From an uncultured Prevotellaceae bacterium (GTDB taxonomy: Bacteria; Bacteroidota; Bacteroidia; Bacteroidales; Bacteroidaceae), in NCBI GenBank assembly GCA_946185805.1, contig CAMHKU010000020.1:1-35839 (forward strand): a stretch of 35,839 nt of DNA, written 5' to 3'. The translations under genes and the position numbers were made by a program. Shown one piece after another: positions 15,010-22,917 of the stretch. The number at the start of each line of letters is the position of its first letter. The first letter of the stretch is position 1. The notes below the pieces were generated by a model that was not told the DNA's origin, made no database searches, and worked only from the letters and a program-made list of their open reading frames with translations.

Positions 15010-16725
15010 ATGGCAACAGTAGACGACAAGAAAGTTATTTTCTCGATGGTAGGTGTGAGCAAGACCATCCAGCAGAACCAGAAACAAGTGCTCAAAAACA
15101 TATATCTCAGCTTCTTCTACGGGGCAAAGATAGGCATCATCGGTTTGAACGGTGCCGGTAAATCGACGCTGATGAAGATTATCGCCGGCCTGGACCAGCA
15201 GTACCAGGGGCAGGTGGTGTGGGCCCCCGGCTACACCGTAGGCTATCTGCCGCAAGACCCGCCCCTCGACGAGACGAAGACCGTGAAGGAGAACGTGATG
15301 GAAGGCGTGCAGCACGTTTACGACGCGCTGGCCGAATACGACGAGATCAACGTGAAGTTCGGGCTGCCCGAATATTACGAGGATGCCGACAAGATGGACC
15401 GCCTGATGGCGCGCCAGGCCGAGCTGCAGGACGTGATCGACGCCACCGACGCGTGGAACATGGACTCGAAGCTCGATCGCGCCATGGCCGCGCTGAACTG
15501 TCCGCCGGGCGACTGGCCCGTCACCAACCTCAGCGGCGGCGAGCGCCGTCGCGTGGCGCTGTGCCGCCTGCTGCTGCAGAAGCCCGACGTGCTGCTGCTC
15601 GACGAGCCTACTAACCATCTCGACGCCGAGTCGATCGACTGGCTCGAACAGCACCTGCAGCAGTATGAGGGTACGGTCATCGCCGTCACCCACGACCGCT
15701 ACTTCCTCGACGACGTGGCAGAGTGGATCTTGGAGCTCGACCGCGGCGAGGGCATACCCTGGAAGGGCAACTACACCAGCTGGCTGGAGCAGAAAAGCCA
15801 GCGGCTGGCCCAGGAGGAGAAGCAAGCCTCAAAGCGCCGCAAGACCCTGGAGCGCGAGCTGGAGTGGGTGCGCATGGCGCCCAAGGCCCGCCATGCCAAG
15901 GGTAAGGCCCGATTGAACTCCTACGAGTCGATGCTCAACGAGGAGCAGAAGCAGAAGGAGGAGAAGCTGGAGATATTCATCCCCAACGGTCCGCGACTGG
16001 GCAACAAGGTGATTGAGGCCGAGCACGTGGCCAAGGCTTACGGCGAGAAGATATTGCTGAACGACCTGAACTTCATGCTGCCGCCTAACGGCATCGTGGG
16101 CGTCATAGGACCCAACGGTGCGGGTAAGACCACCCTCTTCCGCCTCATCATGGGCTTGGAGCAGGCCGACGCCGGCACCTTTGCCGTGGGCGAGACGGTG
16201 AAGCTCTCCTACGTAGACCAGCAGCATAAGGATATCGACCCCGGAAAGTCGGTCTATCAGGTGGTGAGCCAGGGCAATGAGACCATCCGCATGGGTGGCA
16301 AGGACGTCAACGTGAGGGCCTACCTGTCGCGCTTCAACTTCAGCGGTGCCGACCAGGAGAAGAAGTGCGGCGTGCTCAGCGGCGGCGAGCGTAACCGTCT
16401 GCACCTGGCCATCGCCCTGAAGCAGGAGGGCAACGTGCTGCTGCTCGACGAGCCTACCAACGACATCGACGTCAACACCCTGCGCGCCCTGGAGGAGGGT
16501 CTGGAGGCCTTCGCTGGCTGCGCCGTCGTCATCAGTCACGACCGCTGGTTCCTCGACCGTATCTGCACCCATATCCTCGCTTTCGAGGGTGCCCAGGGCT
16601 ATGGCGAGCCGGGCAGCGTGTACTACTTTGAGGGTAACTTCAGCGAGTACGAGGCTAACAAGGCTCAGCGCTTAGGACTGGACGAACCCAAGCGTGCCCG
16701 CTACCGCAAACTGATGGAAGATTAG
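15010..16725 (+). CDS. ettA: Energy-dependent translational throttle protein EttA (ABC-F)
   Basis: A 571-aa ABC-F ATPase. EttA binds the ribosomal E site and gates the first translation step by ADP/ATP state. Both ATP sites are intact: Walker A GLNGAGKST and GPNGAGKTT, signatures LSGGERRR and LSGGERNR, Walker [12 protein letters not shown] and [11 protein letters not shown]. The start MATVDDKKVIFSMVGVSK, the GYLPQDPPLDETKTVKENVM segment, the arm insertion (about 95-150) and the basic linker MAPKARHAKGKARLNSYE are EttA-specific. The leader is the TTCTAACTCC phrase repeat, directly abutting the start. It contrasts with the degenerate ABC-F gene at 9486. Confidence 0.95.
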   Translation: MATVDDKKVIFSMVGVSKTIQQNQKQVLKNIYLSFFYGAKIGIIGLNGAGKSTLMKIIAGLDQQYQGQVVWAPGYTVGYLPQDPPLDETKTVKENVMEGVQHVYDALAEYDEINVKFGLPEYYEDADKMDRLMARQAELQDVIDATDAWNMDSKLDRAMAALNCPPGDWPVTNLSGGERRRVALCRLLLQKPDVLLLDEPTNHLDAESIDWLEQHLQQYEGTVIAVTHDRYFLDDVAEWILELDRGEGIPWKGNYTSWLEQKSQRLAQEEKQASKRRKTLERELEWVRMAPKARHAKGKARLNSYESMLNEEQKQKEEKLEIFIPNGPRLGNKVIEAEHVAKAYGEKILLNDLNFMLPPNGIVGVIGPNGAGKTTLFRLIMGLEQADAGTFAVGETVKLSYVDQQHKDIDPGKSVYQVVSQGNETIRMGGKDVNVRAYLSRFNFSGADQEKKCGVLSGGERNRLHLAIALKQEGNVLLLDEPTNDIDVNTLRALEEGLEAFAGCAVVISHDRWFLDRICTHILAFEGAQGYGEPGSVYYFEGNFSEYEANKAQRLGLDEPKRARYRKLMED

Positions 16726-17043
16726 TGAGATAGAAGGTTCTGAAAGTTTAGTGTGGAAGGATAGTCGTTTTTTGAAAGACAGATAAAAACCGTAAAAACC
16801 GATAAAAACCTTATACTGTCGGGTTACATTATTTTTTCCTGTTTTTCTTGTTTTCCCCTGTTTTTCAAAAGCGAAGGTTCGCCCCATATAGAATCTTGTA
16901 TAACCAGATAGAAATGCGGGGATGCATGGCTGCGCCCCGCTTTTTTGTGCAATTCATCGTCAAAAGTGTCCTGTTTTGCATAAAAAGCGTGTTAATAAAT
17001 AAAAAACTATTCGTAGTGTGTCTAGTTTTTATTAAAAAATGTG
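16726..17043 (+). other. Non-coding gap after ettA
   Basis: About 320 bp without a convincing gene. It contains ATAAAAACCGTAAAAACCG tandem units (about 16785-16811), several T-rich runs and the intrinsic terminator at 16916-16946. The terminator lies about 190 bp after the ettA stop, so a long 3' UTR or a small transcript is possible, but no promoter element is obvious before it. Confidence 0.5.
16916..16946 (+). terminator. Intrinsic terminator
   Basis: Stem GCGGGG (16916-16921) / CCCCGC (16935-16940) with a 13-nt loop, followed at once by T6 (16941-16946). It ends transcription from ettA before the next operon promoter. Confidence 0.75.
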
Positions 17044-17052
17044 TAACTTTGC
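17044..17052 (+). promoter_or_regulatory. -7 promoter element of the lipid-synthesis operon
   Basis: TAACTTTGC, 25 bases before the ATG at 17078. It is the only promoter of this type I see before the eight co-directional genes to 27666. Confidence 0.75.
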
Positions 17053-17077
17053 GGCCGCAAAACAGGTAAGAAGAGAA

Positions 17078-18211
17078 ATGAATGATATAACCGTCGTGAA
17101 GGCCGACAGCAAAGAGCGCCTCAATGACTTTCTGAGCATCCCCGACAGCATATACCGCGAGATACCGCAGTATGTGCCAGATTTTGAGTCGGACGTGCGC
17201 GCGCTCTTCGACCCGAAGAAGAATGCCGGCTTGGAGTTCTCGGCCGTTCAGCCTTTCGTGGCCTATCGCGGTGCAGAGCCCGTAGGGCGCATCGTGGGCG
17301 TGGTCAACCGCAAGGCCAATGCCACGTGGGGTACGCGGGTGGTGCGCTTCTCCATGATAGAGTTTATCGACGACGGCGCTGTAGCCCGAGCGCTGTTCCA
17401 GACCGTTGAGGAGTGGGGTAGGGCACAGGGCATGACCACCCTGCAGGGGCCGATGGGCATTACCGACTTCGACAAGGAGGGCATGCTCGTAGAGGACTTT
17501 CAGCTTATGGGCTCGATGACAGCCTACTATAATCCCGACTATTATCCCAAGCACCTGGAGCGGCTGGGCTTCGAGAAAGAGGTAGACTGGCTGCAGGTGC
17601 GCATTAATATCCCTGCCGAGGTGCCTGCTAAGTATGCGCGCGTGGCCGACTATGCGCGCACGAGCGTAGGTCTGCGGGTGAAAAAGGTGAGCCACAGGGC
17701 CGTGCTCCGCGGCGGCTACGGCCAGAAAATCTTCGACCTCCTGAACCAGTCGTATGCACCTATCTTCGGTTTCTCAGCACTGTCAGACAAGCAGGCGCGC
17801 AGCTTCCTGCTGAAATATGTGCCGCTGCTGGACATGGACCTCGTGCCGCTGGTAGAGAATGAGCAGGGCGAGCTCGTGGGCATCGCCGTGACGCTGCCCA
17901 GCCTGGCCGGAGCCCTGCAGAAGTCGCGCGGACGGCTGCTGCCTTGGGGGTGGTTCCACTTGCTGCGCTCCATGTGGCTGCGCAACGAGGGTAGTGTAGA
18001 GATGCTGCTGGTGGCTGTGCGTCCCGACTATCAGGGGCTGGGTGTCAACGCCCTGTTCTTCGACGACCTTATACCTATATATAATAAGAAAGGTATACAG
18101 TGGGCGGAAACCGGGCCGCAGCTGGAGGACAATGTCCGCGAACTGTCGCAGTGGAAACCCCTGAAGCCCGAGTTCGTCAAGCGCCGCCGCTGCTTCCGTA
18201 AAGAATTGTAA
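17078..18211 (+). CDS. YghO-like GNAT-fold acyltransferase
   Basis: A 377-aa protein. The start MNDITVVKADSKERL is chosen because it follows the -7 element and a short leader; a longer frame would begin inside the promoter. The layout matches the YghO-like family: IPQYVPDFESDVRALFDPKK, PFVAYRGAEPVGRIVGVVN, MTTLQGPMGITDFDKEGMLV, MTAYYNPDYYPKHLERLGF. A C-terminal GNAT acyl-CoA-binding pattern VEMLLVAVRPDYQGLGVNAL is clear. The substrate is unknown. As first gene of the operon ahead of a ketosynthase, it may transfer the acyl product to an amine or hydroxyl acceptor, but that is inference. Confidence 0.82.
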   Translation: MNDITVVKADSKERLNDFLSIPDSIYREIPQYVPDFESDVRALFDPKKNAGLEFSAVQPFVAYRGAEPVGRIVGVVNRKANATWGTRVVRFSMIEFIDDGAVARALFQTVEEWGRAQGMTTLQGPMGITDFDKEGMLVEDFQLMGSMTAYYNPDYYPKHLERLGFEKEVDWLQVRINIPAEVPAKYARVADYARTSVGLRVKKVSHRAVLRGGYGQKIFDLLNQSYAPIFGFSALSDKQARSFLLKYVPLLDMDLVPLVENEQGELVGIAVTLPSLAGALQKSRGRLLPWGWFHLLRSMWLRNEGSVEMLLVAVRPDYQGLGVNALFFDDLIPIYNKKGIQWAETGPQLEDNVRELSQWKPLKPEFVKRRRCFRKEL

Positions 18212-18271
18212 ATAGACAAAAGTCGCAGAATAAATTGTAAATTGTAAATCGTCAAATAGTAAATTATATCG
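18212..18271 (+). repeat. TAAATTGTAAATCG phrase leader of the ketosynthase gene
   Basis: The 60-bp gap has units AAATTGTAAATTGTAAATCG and AAATAGTAAATTATATCG up to the ATG. The same phrase occurs at 12284-12320, 22850-22917 and 24366-24450. Confidence 0.7.
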
Positions 18272-19492
18272 ATGGAAAGAAGAGTAGTTATCACAGGCAT
18301 GGGCATCTGGTCGTGCATCGGCACGACGCTCGACGAGGTGCGCCAGTCGCTGTATGAAGGGAGGAGTGGAATCATTTTCAGTCAGGAGCGTAAGGACGCC
18401 GGTTTCTGTTCGCCGCTGTGTGGCAACGTGCCCAAGGCCGACCTGAAGAAGGTACTCAGCCGCAACCAGCGGCAGCCGATGCCTGAAGAGGCTCAGTATG
18501 CTTATCTGGCAACAGTTCAGGCACTTCAGCACGCCAAGCTCGACCAAGACTATATCGACAGTCATGAGGTGGGCGTTATCTATGGCAACGACTCCGTAGC
18601 CGAAGCTACGATGGTAGCCCTCGACAAGTTCCGTCAGGCAGGCTCCACGGCAGCCTGCGGCAGTGGAGCCATATTCCAGTCGATGAACTCGACGGTGACG
18701 ATGAACCTGGCCACGCTGTTCCACCTCAAGGGTATCAACCTGACGGCCTCGGCCGCCTGCGCCTCGGGTTCGCAGGCCATCGGACTGGGTTTCTTGCTCA
18801 TCAAGAACGGCCTGCAGGACTGCGTCATCTGCGGTGGTGCCGAAGAGAACAATATGTATGGCATCGCCTCGTTCGACGGCCTGCAGACATTCTCCAAGCG
18901 CGAGAACGACCCCACGCGCGCCAGCCGTCCCTTCGACAGCCAGCGCGACGGCCTCGTGCCCAGCGGTGGCGGCGCCACACTCGTCATCGAGAGCTACGAG
19001 CATGCCGTGAAGCGCGGCGCACCCATCCTGGCAGAGATTATGGGATGGGGATTCTCGGGCAATGGCGACCATATCTCTACGCCCAACGTTGAGGGTCCTT
19101 CGCGCTCTTTAGAGCTCTGCTTTGCCAGCGCCGGCGTGCAGCCCAAGGACATCGGCTATGTCAACGCCCACGCCACGTCGACACCCATCGGCGACGCGCG
19201 CGAGGCTCAGGCTATCGCTCGCGTCTTCGGCGACTACCGCGTGCCCGTGACGTCGACTAAAGGACAGACGGGTCACGAGATGTGGATGGCTGGCGCCAGC
19301 GAGATTATCTACTCGCTGCTGATGATGAAGAACGACTTCATCGGCGGTTCGCTCAACTTTGAGAACCCCGATGAGCAGACGGCCTGCATCAACGTGCTGC
19401 CGGAAACCATTGAGAAGCACTACGATATGTTCCTGAGCAACTCATTCGGATTCGGAGGCACCAACTCGACGCTCATCGTGCGCAACATGTAA
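18272..19492 (+). CDS. Beta-ketoacyl-ACP synthase, FabF-like
   Basis: A 406-aa thiolase-fold condensing enzyme joining an acyl group to malonyl-ACP. The catalytic triad is Cys163 (SAACASGSQAIG), His300 (NAHATSTPIGDA) and His335 (KGQTGHEMWMAGA), with Lys330. The segment after the last His (EMWMAGASE) departs from the GAAG-type sequence of housekeeping FabF, which suggests a specialised product. It is followed by a dedicated ACP and a hotdog protein, as in aryl-polyene and flexirubin-type pathways. No ketoreductase, malonyltransferase or acyl ligase is in the operon, so those would come from elsewhere in the genome. Confidence 0.93.
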   Translation: MERRVVITGMGIWSCIGTTLDEVRQSLYEGRSGIIFSQERKDAGFCSPLCGNVPKADLKKVLSRNQRQPMPEEAQYAYLATVQALQHAKLDQDYIDSHEVGVIYGNDSVAEATMVALDKFRQAGSTAACGSGAIFQSMNSTVTMNLATLFHLKGINLTASAACASGSQAIGLGFLLIKNGLQDCVICGGAEENNMYGIASFDGLQTFSKRENDPTRASRPFDSQRDGLVPSGGGATLVIESYEHAVKRGAPILAEIMGWGFSGNGDHISTPNVEGPSRSLELCFASAGVQPKDIGYVNAHATSTPIGDAREAQAIARVFGDYRVPVTSTKGQTGHEMWMAGASEIIYSLLMMKNDFIGGSLNFENPDEQTACINVLPETIEKHYDMFLSNSFGFGGTNSTLIVRNM

Positions 19493-19550
19493 TTGTCATG
19501 TCATCACGTTATCACGAAAGAATAAGCATTATAATAACCCAACAGAAATT

Positions 19551-19796
19551 ATGAAAACAAGAGAAGAAATCAAGACGCAGGTAAACAGCCTGCTTGCAGA
19601 AGAGTTTGAAATCGAAGAGAGCGAGTTCCTGCCCGAAGCCTCGCTGAAGGAAACCCTCGGCCTGGACAGCATCAACCTGGTAGACCTCATCGCCCTGGTG
19701 CAGTCAACCTACAAGATCACCATCCCCGTGGCCGACCTGCCCAAGATTCAGACCTTCGACAACCTGTACGACTACATTGAGCAGCACCTGAGCTAA
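19551..19796 (+). CDS. Acyl carrier protein
   Basis: An 81-aa acidic ACP. Ser40 in LGLDSINLVDLIALV is the phosphopantetheine attachment site (the LGLDS motif). It carries the growing chain between the ketosynthase before it and the hotdog protein after it. Its TAA is immediately followed by the next ATG (0-bp gap), indicating tight coupling. It is a pathway-specific ACP by context, separate from the housekeeping AcpP. Confidence 0.93.
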   Translation: MKTREEIKTQVNSLLAEEFEIEESEFLPEASLKETLGLDSINLVDLIALVQSTYKITIPVADLPKIQTFDNLYDYIEQHLS

Positions 19797-20225
19797 ATGA
19801 AGACGTTTTCGGGTGAAGACATCAAGCTGCTCATACCGCAGCGCTATCCTATGATGATGGTGAGCACCTTCGAGGCCACTGGCGACGAGTCGGCAGCCAC
19901 CACACTCACCATTAGCAAGGACAACTACTTCCTGCTGCCCGGCGACGACATGTCAGAGACGGGGCTGATTGAGCATATCGCGCAGTCAGCCTCGGCGCTG
20001 GCAGGGTTCAAGGCCCTGCAGACGGCAGACAGCGAGGCGGCGCCCGTAGGGCTGATAGGCGAGGTGAAGCACTTTACGTGCCACCGCCGTGCCCGTCGGG
20101 GAGAGACCGTCAGTACCAAGGTAGAGTTTACTTTCAGCTTCGGCTCGGCCACCCTGCTCAGAGGCGAGAGCCGCGTCGGCGACGAGCTGATAGCCGAGGC
20201 CGACATGAAAATATTCCTGCAGTAA
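19797..20225 (+). CDS. Hotdog-fold 3-hydroxyacyl-ACP dehydratase-like protein
   Basis: A 142-aa single hotdog domain of the FabZ/FabA type. The segment LLIPQRYPMMMV aligns with FabZ LPHRYPFLLVD, but the catalytic His is Gln15 (codon CAG). The second catalytic position, Glu59 in GLIEHIAQSASALAG, is kept. GEVKHFTCHRRARRGETV and ADMKIF are fold-typical. From memory, several Bacteroidetes pathway paralogues also read PQR, so this may be a subfamily feature rather than a mutation. It may dehydrate by a different mechanism, act as a partner or reader domain, or hydrolyse thioesters. Its position directly after the ACP argues for an ACP-bound substrate. Confidence 0.85.
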   Translation: MKTFSGEDIKLLIPQRYPMMMVSTFEATGDESAATTLTISKDNYFLLPGDDMSETGLIEHIAQSASALAGFKALQTADSEAAPVGLIGEVKHFTCHRRARRGETVSTKVEFTFSFGSATLLRGESRVGDELIAEADMKIFLQ

Positions 20226-20285
20226 CAGCGTCATGCGCTGGGAAAGGTAAATACACAGCCCTTATGAAGGGAAAAAACAAATACA

Positions 20286-22832
20286 ATGACTGAACTGTTT
20301 ATCAGGATATACCGCTATTTCCGATGTCATCGCGCCGTCTGCTGGCTGTCGATGGTGGTATTGTTTGGCTGCTTCGGGTTCTTTGCCACGCGTATCCACC
20401 TGGAGGAAGATATTGATAAACTCATGCCGTCGTCGAAGAATGAGGACGGCACCACCAAGCTGGCCTTTGCCAGCCTGAAGATAAAAGACATGACGTTTGT
20501 CACCTTTGAGTTGGCCTCACCCCCAACCCCTCTCCAAGGGGATAGTGGGGTAGATACGCTGGTGGCGGTGTGCGACGCGTTCGTAGACTCGTTGCTCGCG
20601 GTCAACGGCGACTCCGTCATCGACAACATCTTCTACAGCCTGCCCGACGAGCTGATGACCGACGGCATAGCCTATCTGACGGAGCACTTGCCGGCATATA
20701 TCGACACTGCCTGCTATGCCGCCTTTGACACCTTGCTCACCCGTGAGCACATGGTCCGCCAGATGATGCAGAACCGCGACGACCTGGAGGGCGAGTTTGG
20801 AAGCATGTTCCCCGAACTGATACAGACCGACCCTATAGGCATGCGCGAGGTGCTGGCCAAGCAGATGGCGCCGCTGCTCAATGCCGGCGGCGGTAGCTAT
20901 AAGACTATCGAAGGCCACTTTTTCGTGCCCGACTCCACGGTGTGCGTGGCTTTCCTCACGCCCCACTTCTCATCAACGAATACGGGTCAAGGCTCGGCCC
21001 TCTTTCAGCGCATGAACGCCCAGATTGAGCGCTTTGCCGCAGCGCATCCCGCCGTGCGCATCAGCTATCACGGCACCCCCGCCAGCGGATATTATAATTC
21101 CACACAGATCAAGCACGACCTCACCACCACCATCAGCGGCGCCCTGCTGCTGGTGCTCCTTCTGCTGATGTTGTTCTTCCGCCGGTGGGACACCATCCCG
21201 TTGCTGCTGCTGCCTGTCGTCTTCGGCACGCTCTTCGCCCTGGCCATGATGTACTGGCTCAAGGGGCAGTTCTCCCTCTTAGCCCTTGGTATCGGCGGCG
21301 TGGTGCTGGGCGTGGCTATGAGCTATGTGCTCCATGTGCTCACCCACCGTCGCTATGTCAGTGACGTGGAGCAGCTGTTGCGCGACCAGGTGAAGCCCGT
21401 GCTCCTAGGATGCCTGACGACCATAGGCTCCTTCGCCGGACTCATCTTCATCAAGACCGACCTGCTACAGGACTTCGGACTATTTGCTGCTTTTGCCATC
21501 CTGGGTACCACACTCTTCAGCCTGACTTATTTGCCGCAGTTCTTCAAGAGCGTAAATTCCGTTGATAGTCAAGGCGACAATGCCGAGATGCCAAAGGAGA
21601 ATGAAAAAATAGCCACCATCATCAACTACCCTTTCCACAGCAACAAACCGTTGCTGGCAGCCATCCTCGTGGTGCTGGCTGTCAGCGTGGGTGCTTACCT
21701 CTGGAAGGGTACGCAGTTTGACGCCGACATGCACAACCTGGGCTACGAGGCCCCGCTGACGGAACATTCAGAGACGCTGCTCCGCGACAAGACCTATACC
21801 GGCGATAAGCAAAAGTACTTTGCCAGCAAGGGCGCCACGATGGAAGAAGCCATCAGTAACTTTGCCGTCCTCGACCGCAAGCTCGACTCTCTGCATCGGC
21901 TGGGGCTGGTGAAAGACTATACACGCACCAATCAGGTGTTTGTGTCGCTCAAGCAGCAGCAGGAGCGTATCGATGTCTGGCACCGCTACTGGACAGAGCC
22001 TATAGCACAATCGTCTGCCACTGACGGACAGGGAGAAACACGCCTGATGCTCGTTCGCCGCCTGATAGCCGAGACGGCACCGCAGGCAGGCTTGCGGGCA
22101 GAAGCCTTTGAGACCTTCTTTGATGCCGCCACCGCCGGCTACGAGCCTGACGCCCTCTATGACGCCGAGCTGATACCCCGTGGCTACCAGTCGACGCTGA
22201 TGGAAGAGAGCTATGGCGGCGACTTCCTCTGCTTTACCTCCGTGCGCTGCCAGAACGACTCCGTACGTAGCAGCGACAGCGACTATATGCGCATCTGCGA
22301 CGCCGTGGCCCAGGATCCCAACCTGCTGGTGCTTGACACCTATTATTATACTACTGACACACTGCTGCAGATGAGCAGCGACTTCGACGTGCTGCAATGG
22401 TTGTCAATGCTCTTCGTCTTTGTGGTGTTGCTGCTGAGCTTCCACCTGAACTGGCGGTTGGCGCTGCTGGGATTCATGCCCATCCTGCTGAGCTGGCTGG
22501 TGGTGCTGGGTGTGATGAATATCTTCGACGTGAGGTTCAACCTCATCAGCATCATTATCTCGACGTTCATCTTCGGCATCGGCGTCGACTACAGCATCTT
22601 CGTCATGAACGGCCTCACGGGCAGTGACCCGCGACTGCTCACTTACCATAAGGTGGCCATCCTGCTCAGTGCCATGATTCTGGTTATCACCGTCAGCAGC
22701 ATGCTTCTGGCTGGTCATCCTGCTATCCGCTCCGTAGGCTTCTCTACGCTCGTAGGTTTGCTCTCGGCGGTCGTCTTGTCCTACGTCCTCCAGCCGGCGG
22801 TCTATAGAAAGTTGAAAGGTGAAGGGAGATAA
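20286..22832 (+). CDS. MMPL/RND-type lipid exporter
   Basis: An 848-aa protein with the RND plan: TM1 (about 17-36), a large periplasmic domain (38-275), five TMs (about 281-425), a TM near 460-478, a second periplasmic domain (about 480-700) and five C-terminal TMs. The second half carries the MMPL proton-relay signature FGIGVDYSIFVMNG. The matching spot in the first half reads LGVAMSYVLH, with Ser346 in place of Asp. Such exporters move polyene or lipid products in aryl-polyene loci. An in-frame dispersed repeat inserts about ten residues (SPPTPLQGDSG, about 78-88) in the first periplasmic domain. The C-terminal KLKGEGR comes from a phrase repeat shared with the next gene. Confidence 0.9.
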   Translation: MTELFIRIYRYFRCHRAVCWLSMVVLFGCFGFFATRIHLEEDIDKLMPSSKNEDGTTKLAFASLKIKDMTFVTFELASPPTPLQGDSGVDTLVAVCDAFVDSLLAVNGDSVIDNIFYSLPDELMTDGIAYLTEHLPAYIDTACYAAFDTLLTREHMVRQMMQNRDDLEGEFGSMFPELIQTDPIGMREVLAKQMAPLLNAGGGSYKTIEGHFFVPDSTVCVAFLTPHFSSTNTGQGSALFQRMNAQIERFAAAHPAVRISYHGTPASGYYNSTQIKHDLTTTISGALLLVLLLLMLFFRRWDTIPLLLLPVVFGTLFALAMMYWLKGQFSLLALGIGGVVLGVAMSYVLHVLTHRRYVSDVEQLLRDQVKPVLLGCLTTIGSFAGLIFIKTDLLQDFGLFAAFAILGTTLFSLTYLPQFFKSVNSVDSQGDNAEMPKENEKIATIINYPFHSNKPLLAAILVVLAVSVGAYLWKGTQFDADMHNLGYEAPLTEHSETLLRDKTYTGDKQKYFASKGATMEEAISNFAVLDRKLDSLHRLGLVKDYTRTNQVFVSLKQQQERIDVWHRYWTEPIAQSSATDGQGETRLMLVRRLIAETAPQAGLRAEAFETFFDAATAGYEPDALYDAELIPRGYQSTLMEESYGGDFLCFTSVRCQNDSVRSSDSDYMRICDAVAQDPNLLVLDTYYYTTDTLLQMSSDFDVLQWLSMLFVFVVLLLSFHLNWRLALLGFMPILLSWLVVLGVMNIFDVRFNLISIIISTFIFGIGVDYSIFVMNGLTGSDPRLLTYHKVAILLSAMILVITVSSMLLAGHPAIRSVGFSTLVGLLSAVVLSYVLQPAVYRKLKGEGR
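20515..20553 (+). repeat. CCCCAACCCCTCTCC element in frame inside the MMPL gene
   Basis: The sequence has CCTCACCCCCAACCCCTCTC followed by CAAGGGGATAGTGGGG; CCCC...GGGG arms can fold into a hairpin. It resembles a palindromic element I recall as frequent between Bacteroidetes genes. Here it is translated as Ser-Pro-Pro-Thr-Pro-Leu-Gln-Gly-Asp-Ser-Gly within the exporter. Confidence 0.75.
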
Positions 22833-22917
22833 TCTCTTCGCGGCAAGGTCATAAATCGTAAATCGGAAATATCGTAAATCGAAAATAAATCGTAAATTGT
22901 AAATAGTTAAATAGTAA
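22818..22917 (+). repeat. Stop-codon-spanning phrase repeat and leader before the FAD oxidoreductase gene
   Basis: The 41 bases 22818-22858 match 24337-24377 at about 35 of 41 positions. They cover the last codons and stop of the MMPL gene (GGTGAAGGGAGATAA), then CGCGGCAAGGTCATAAATCG. TAAATCGTAAATCGGAAAT units follow up to the ATG at 22918. Confidence 0.8.

Noticed and set aside
16848..17069. 73-codon frame after ettA
   Set aside because: It crosses a terminator and the promoter of the next operon and has no recognisable features.
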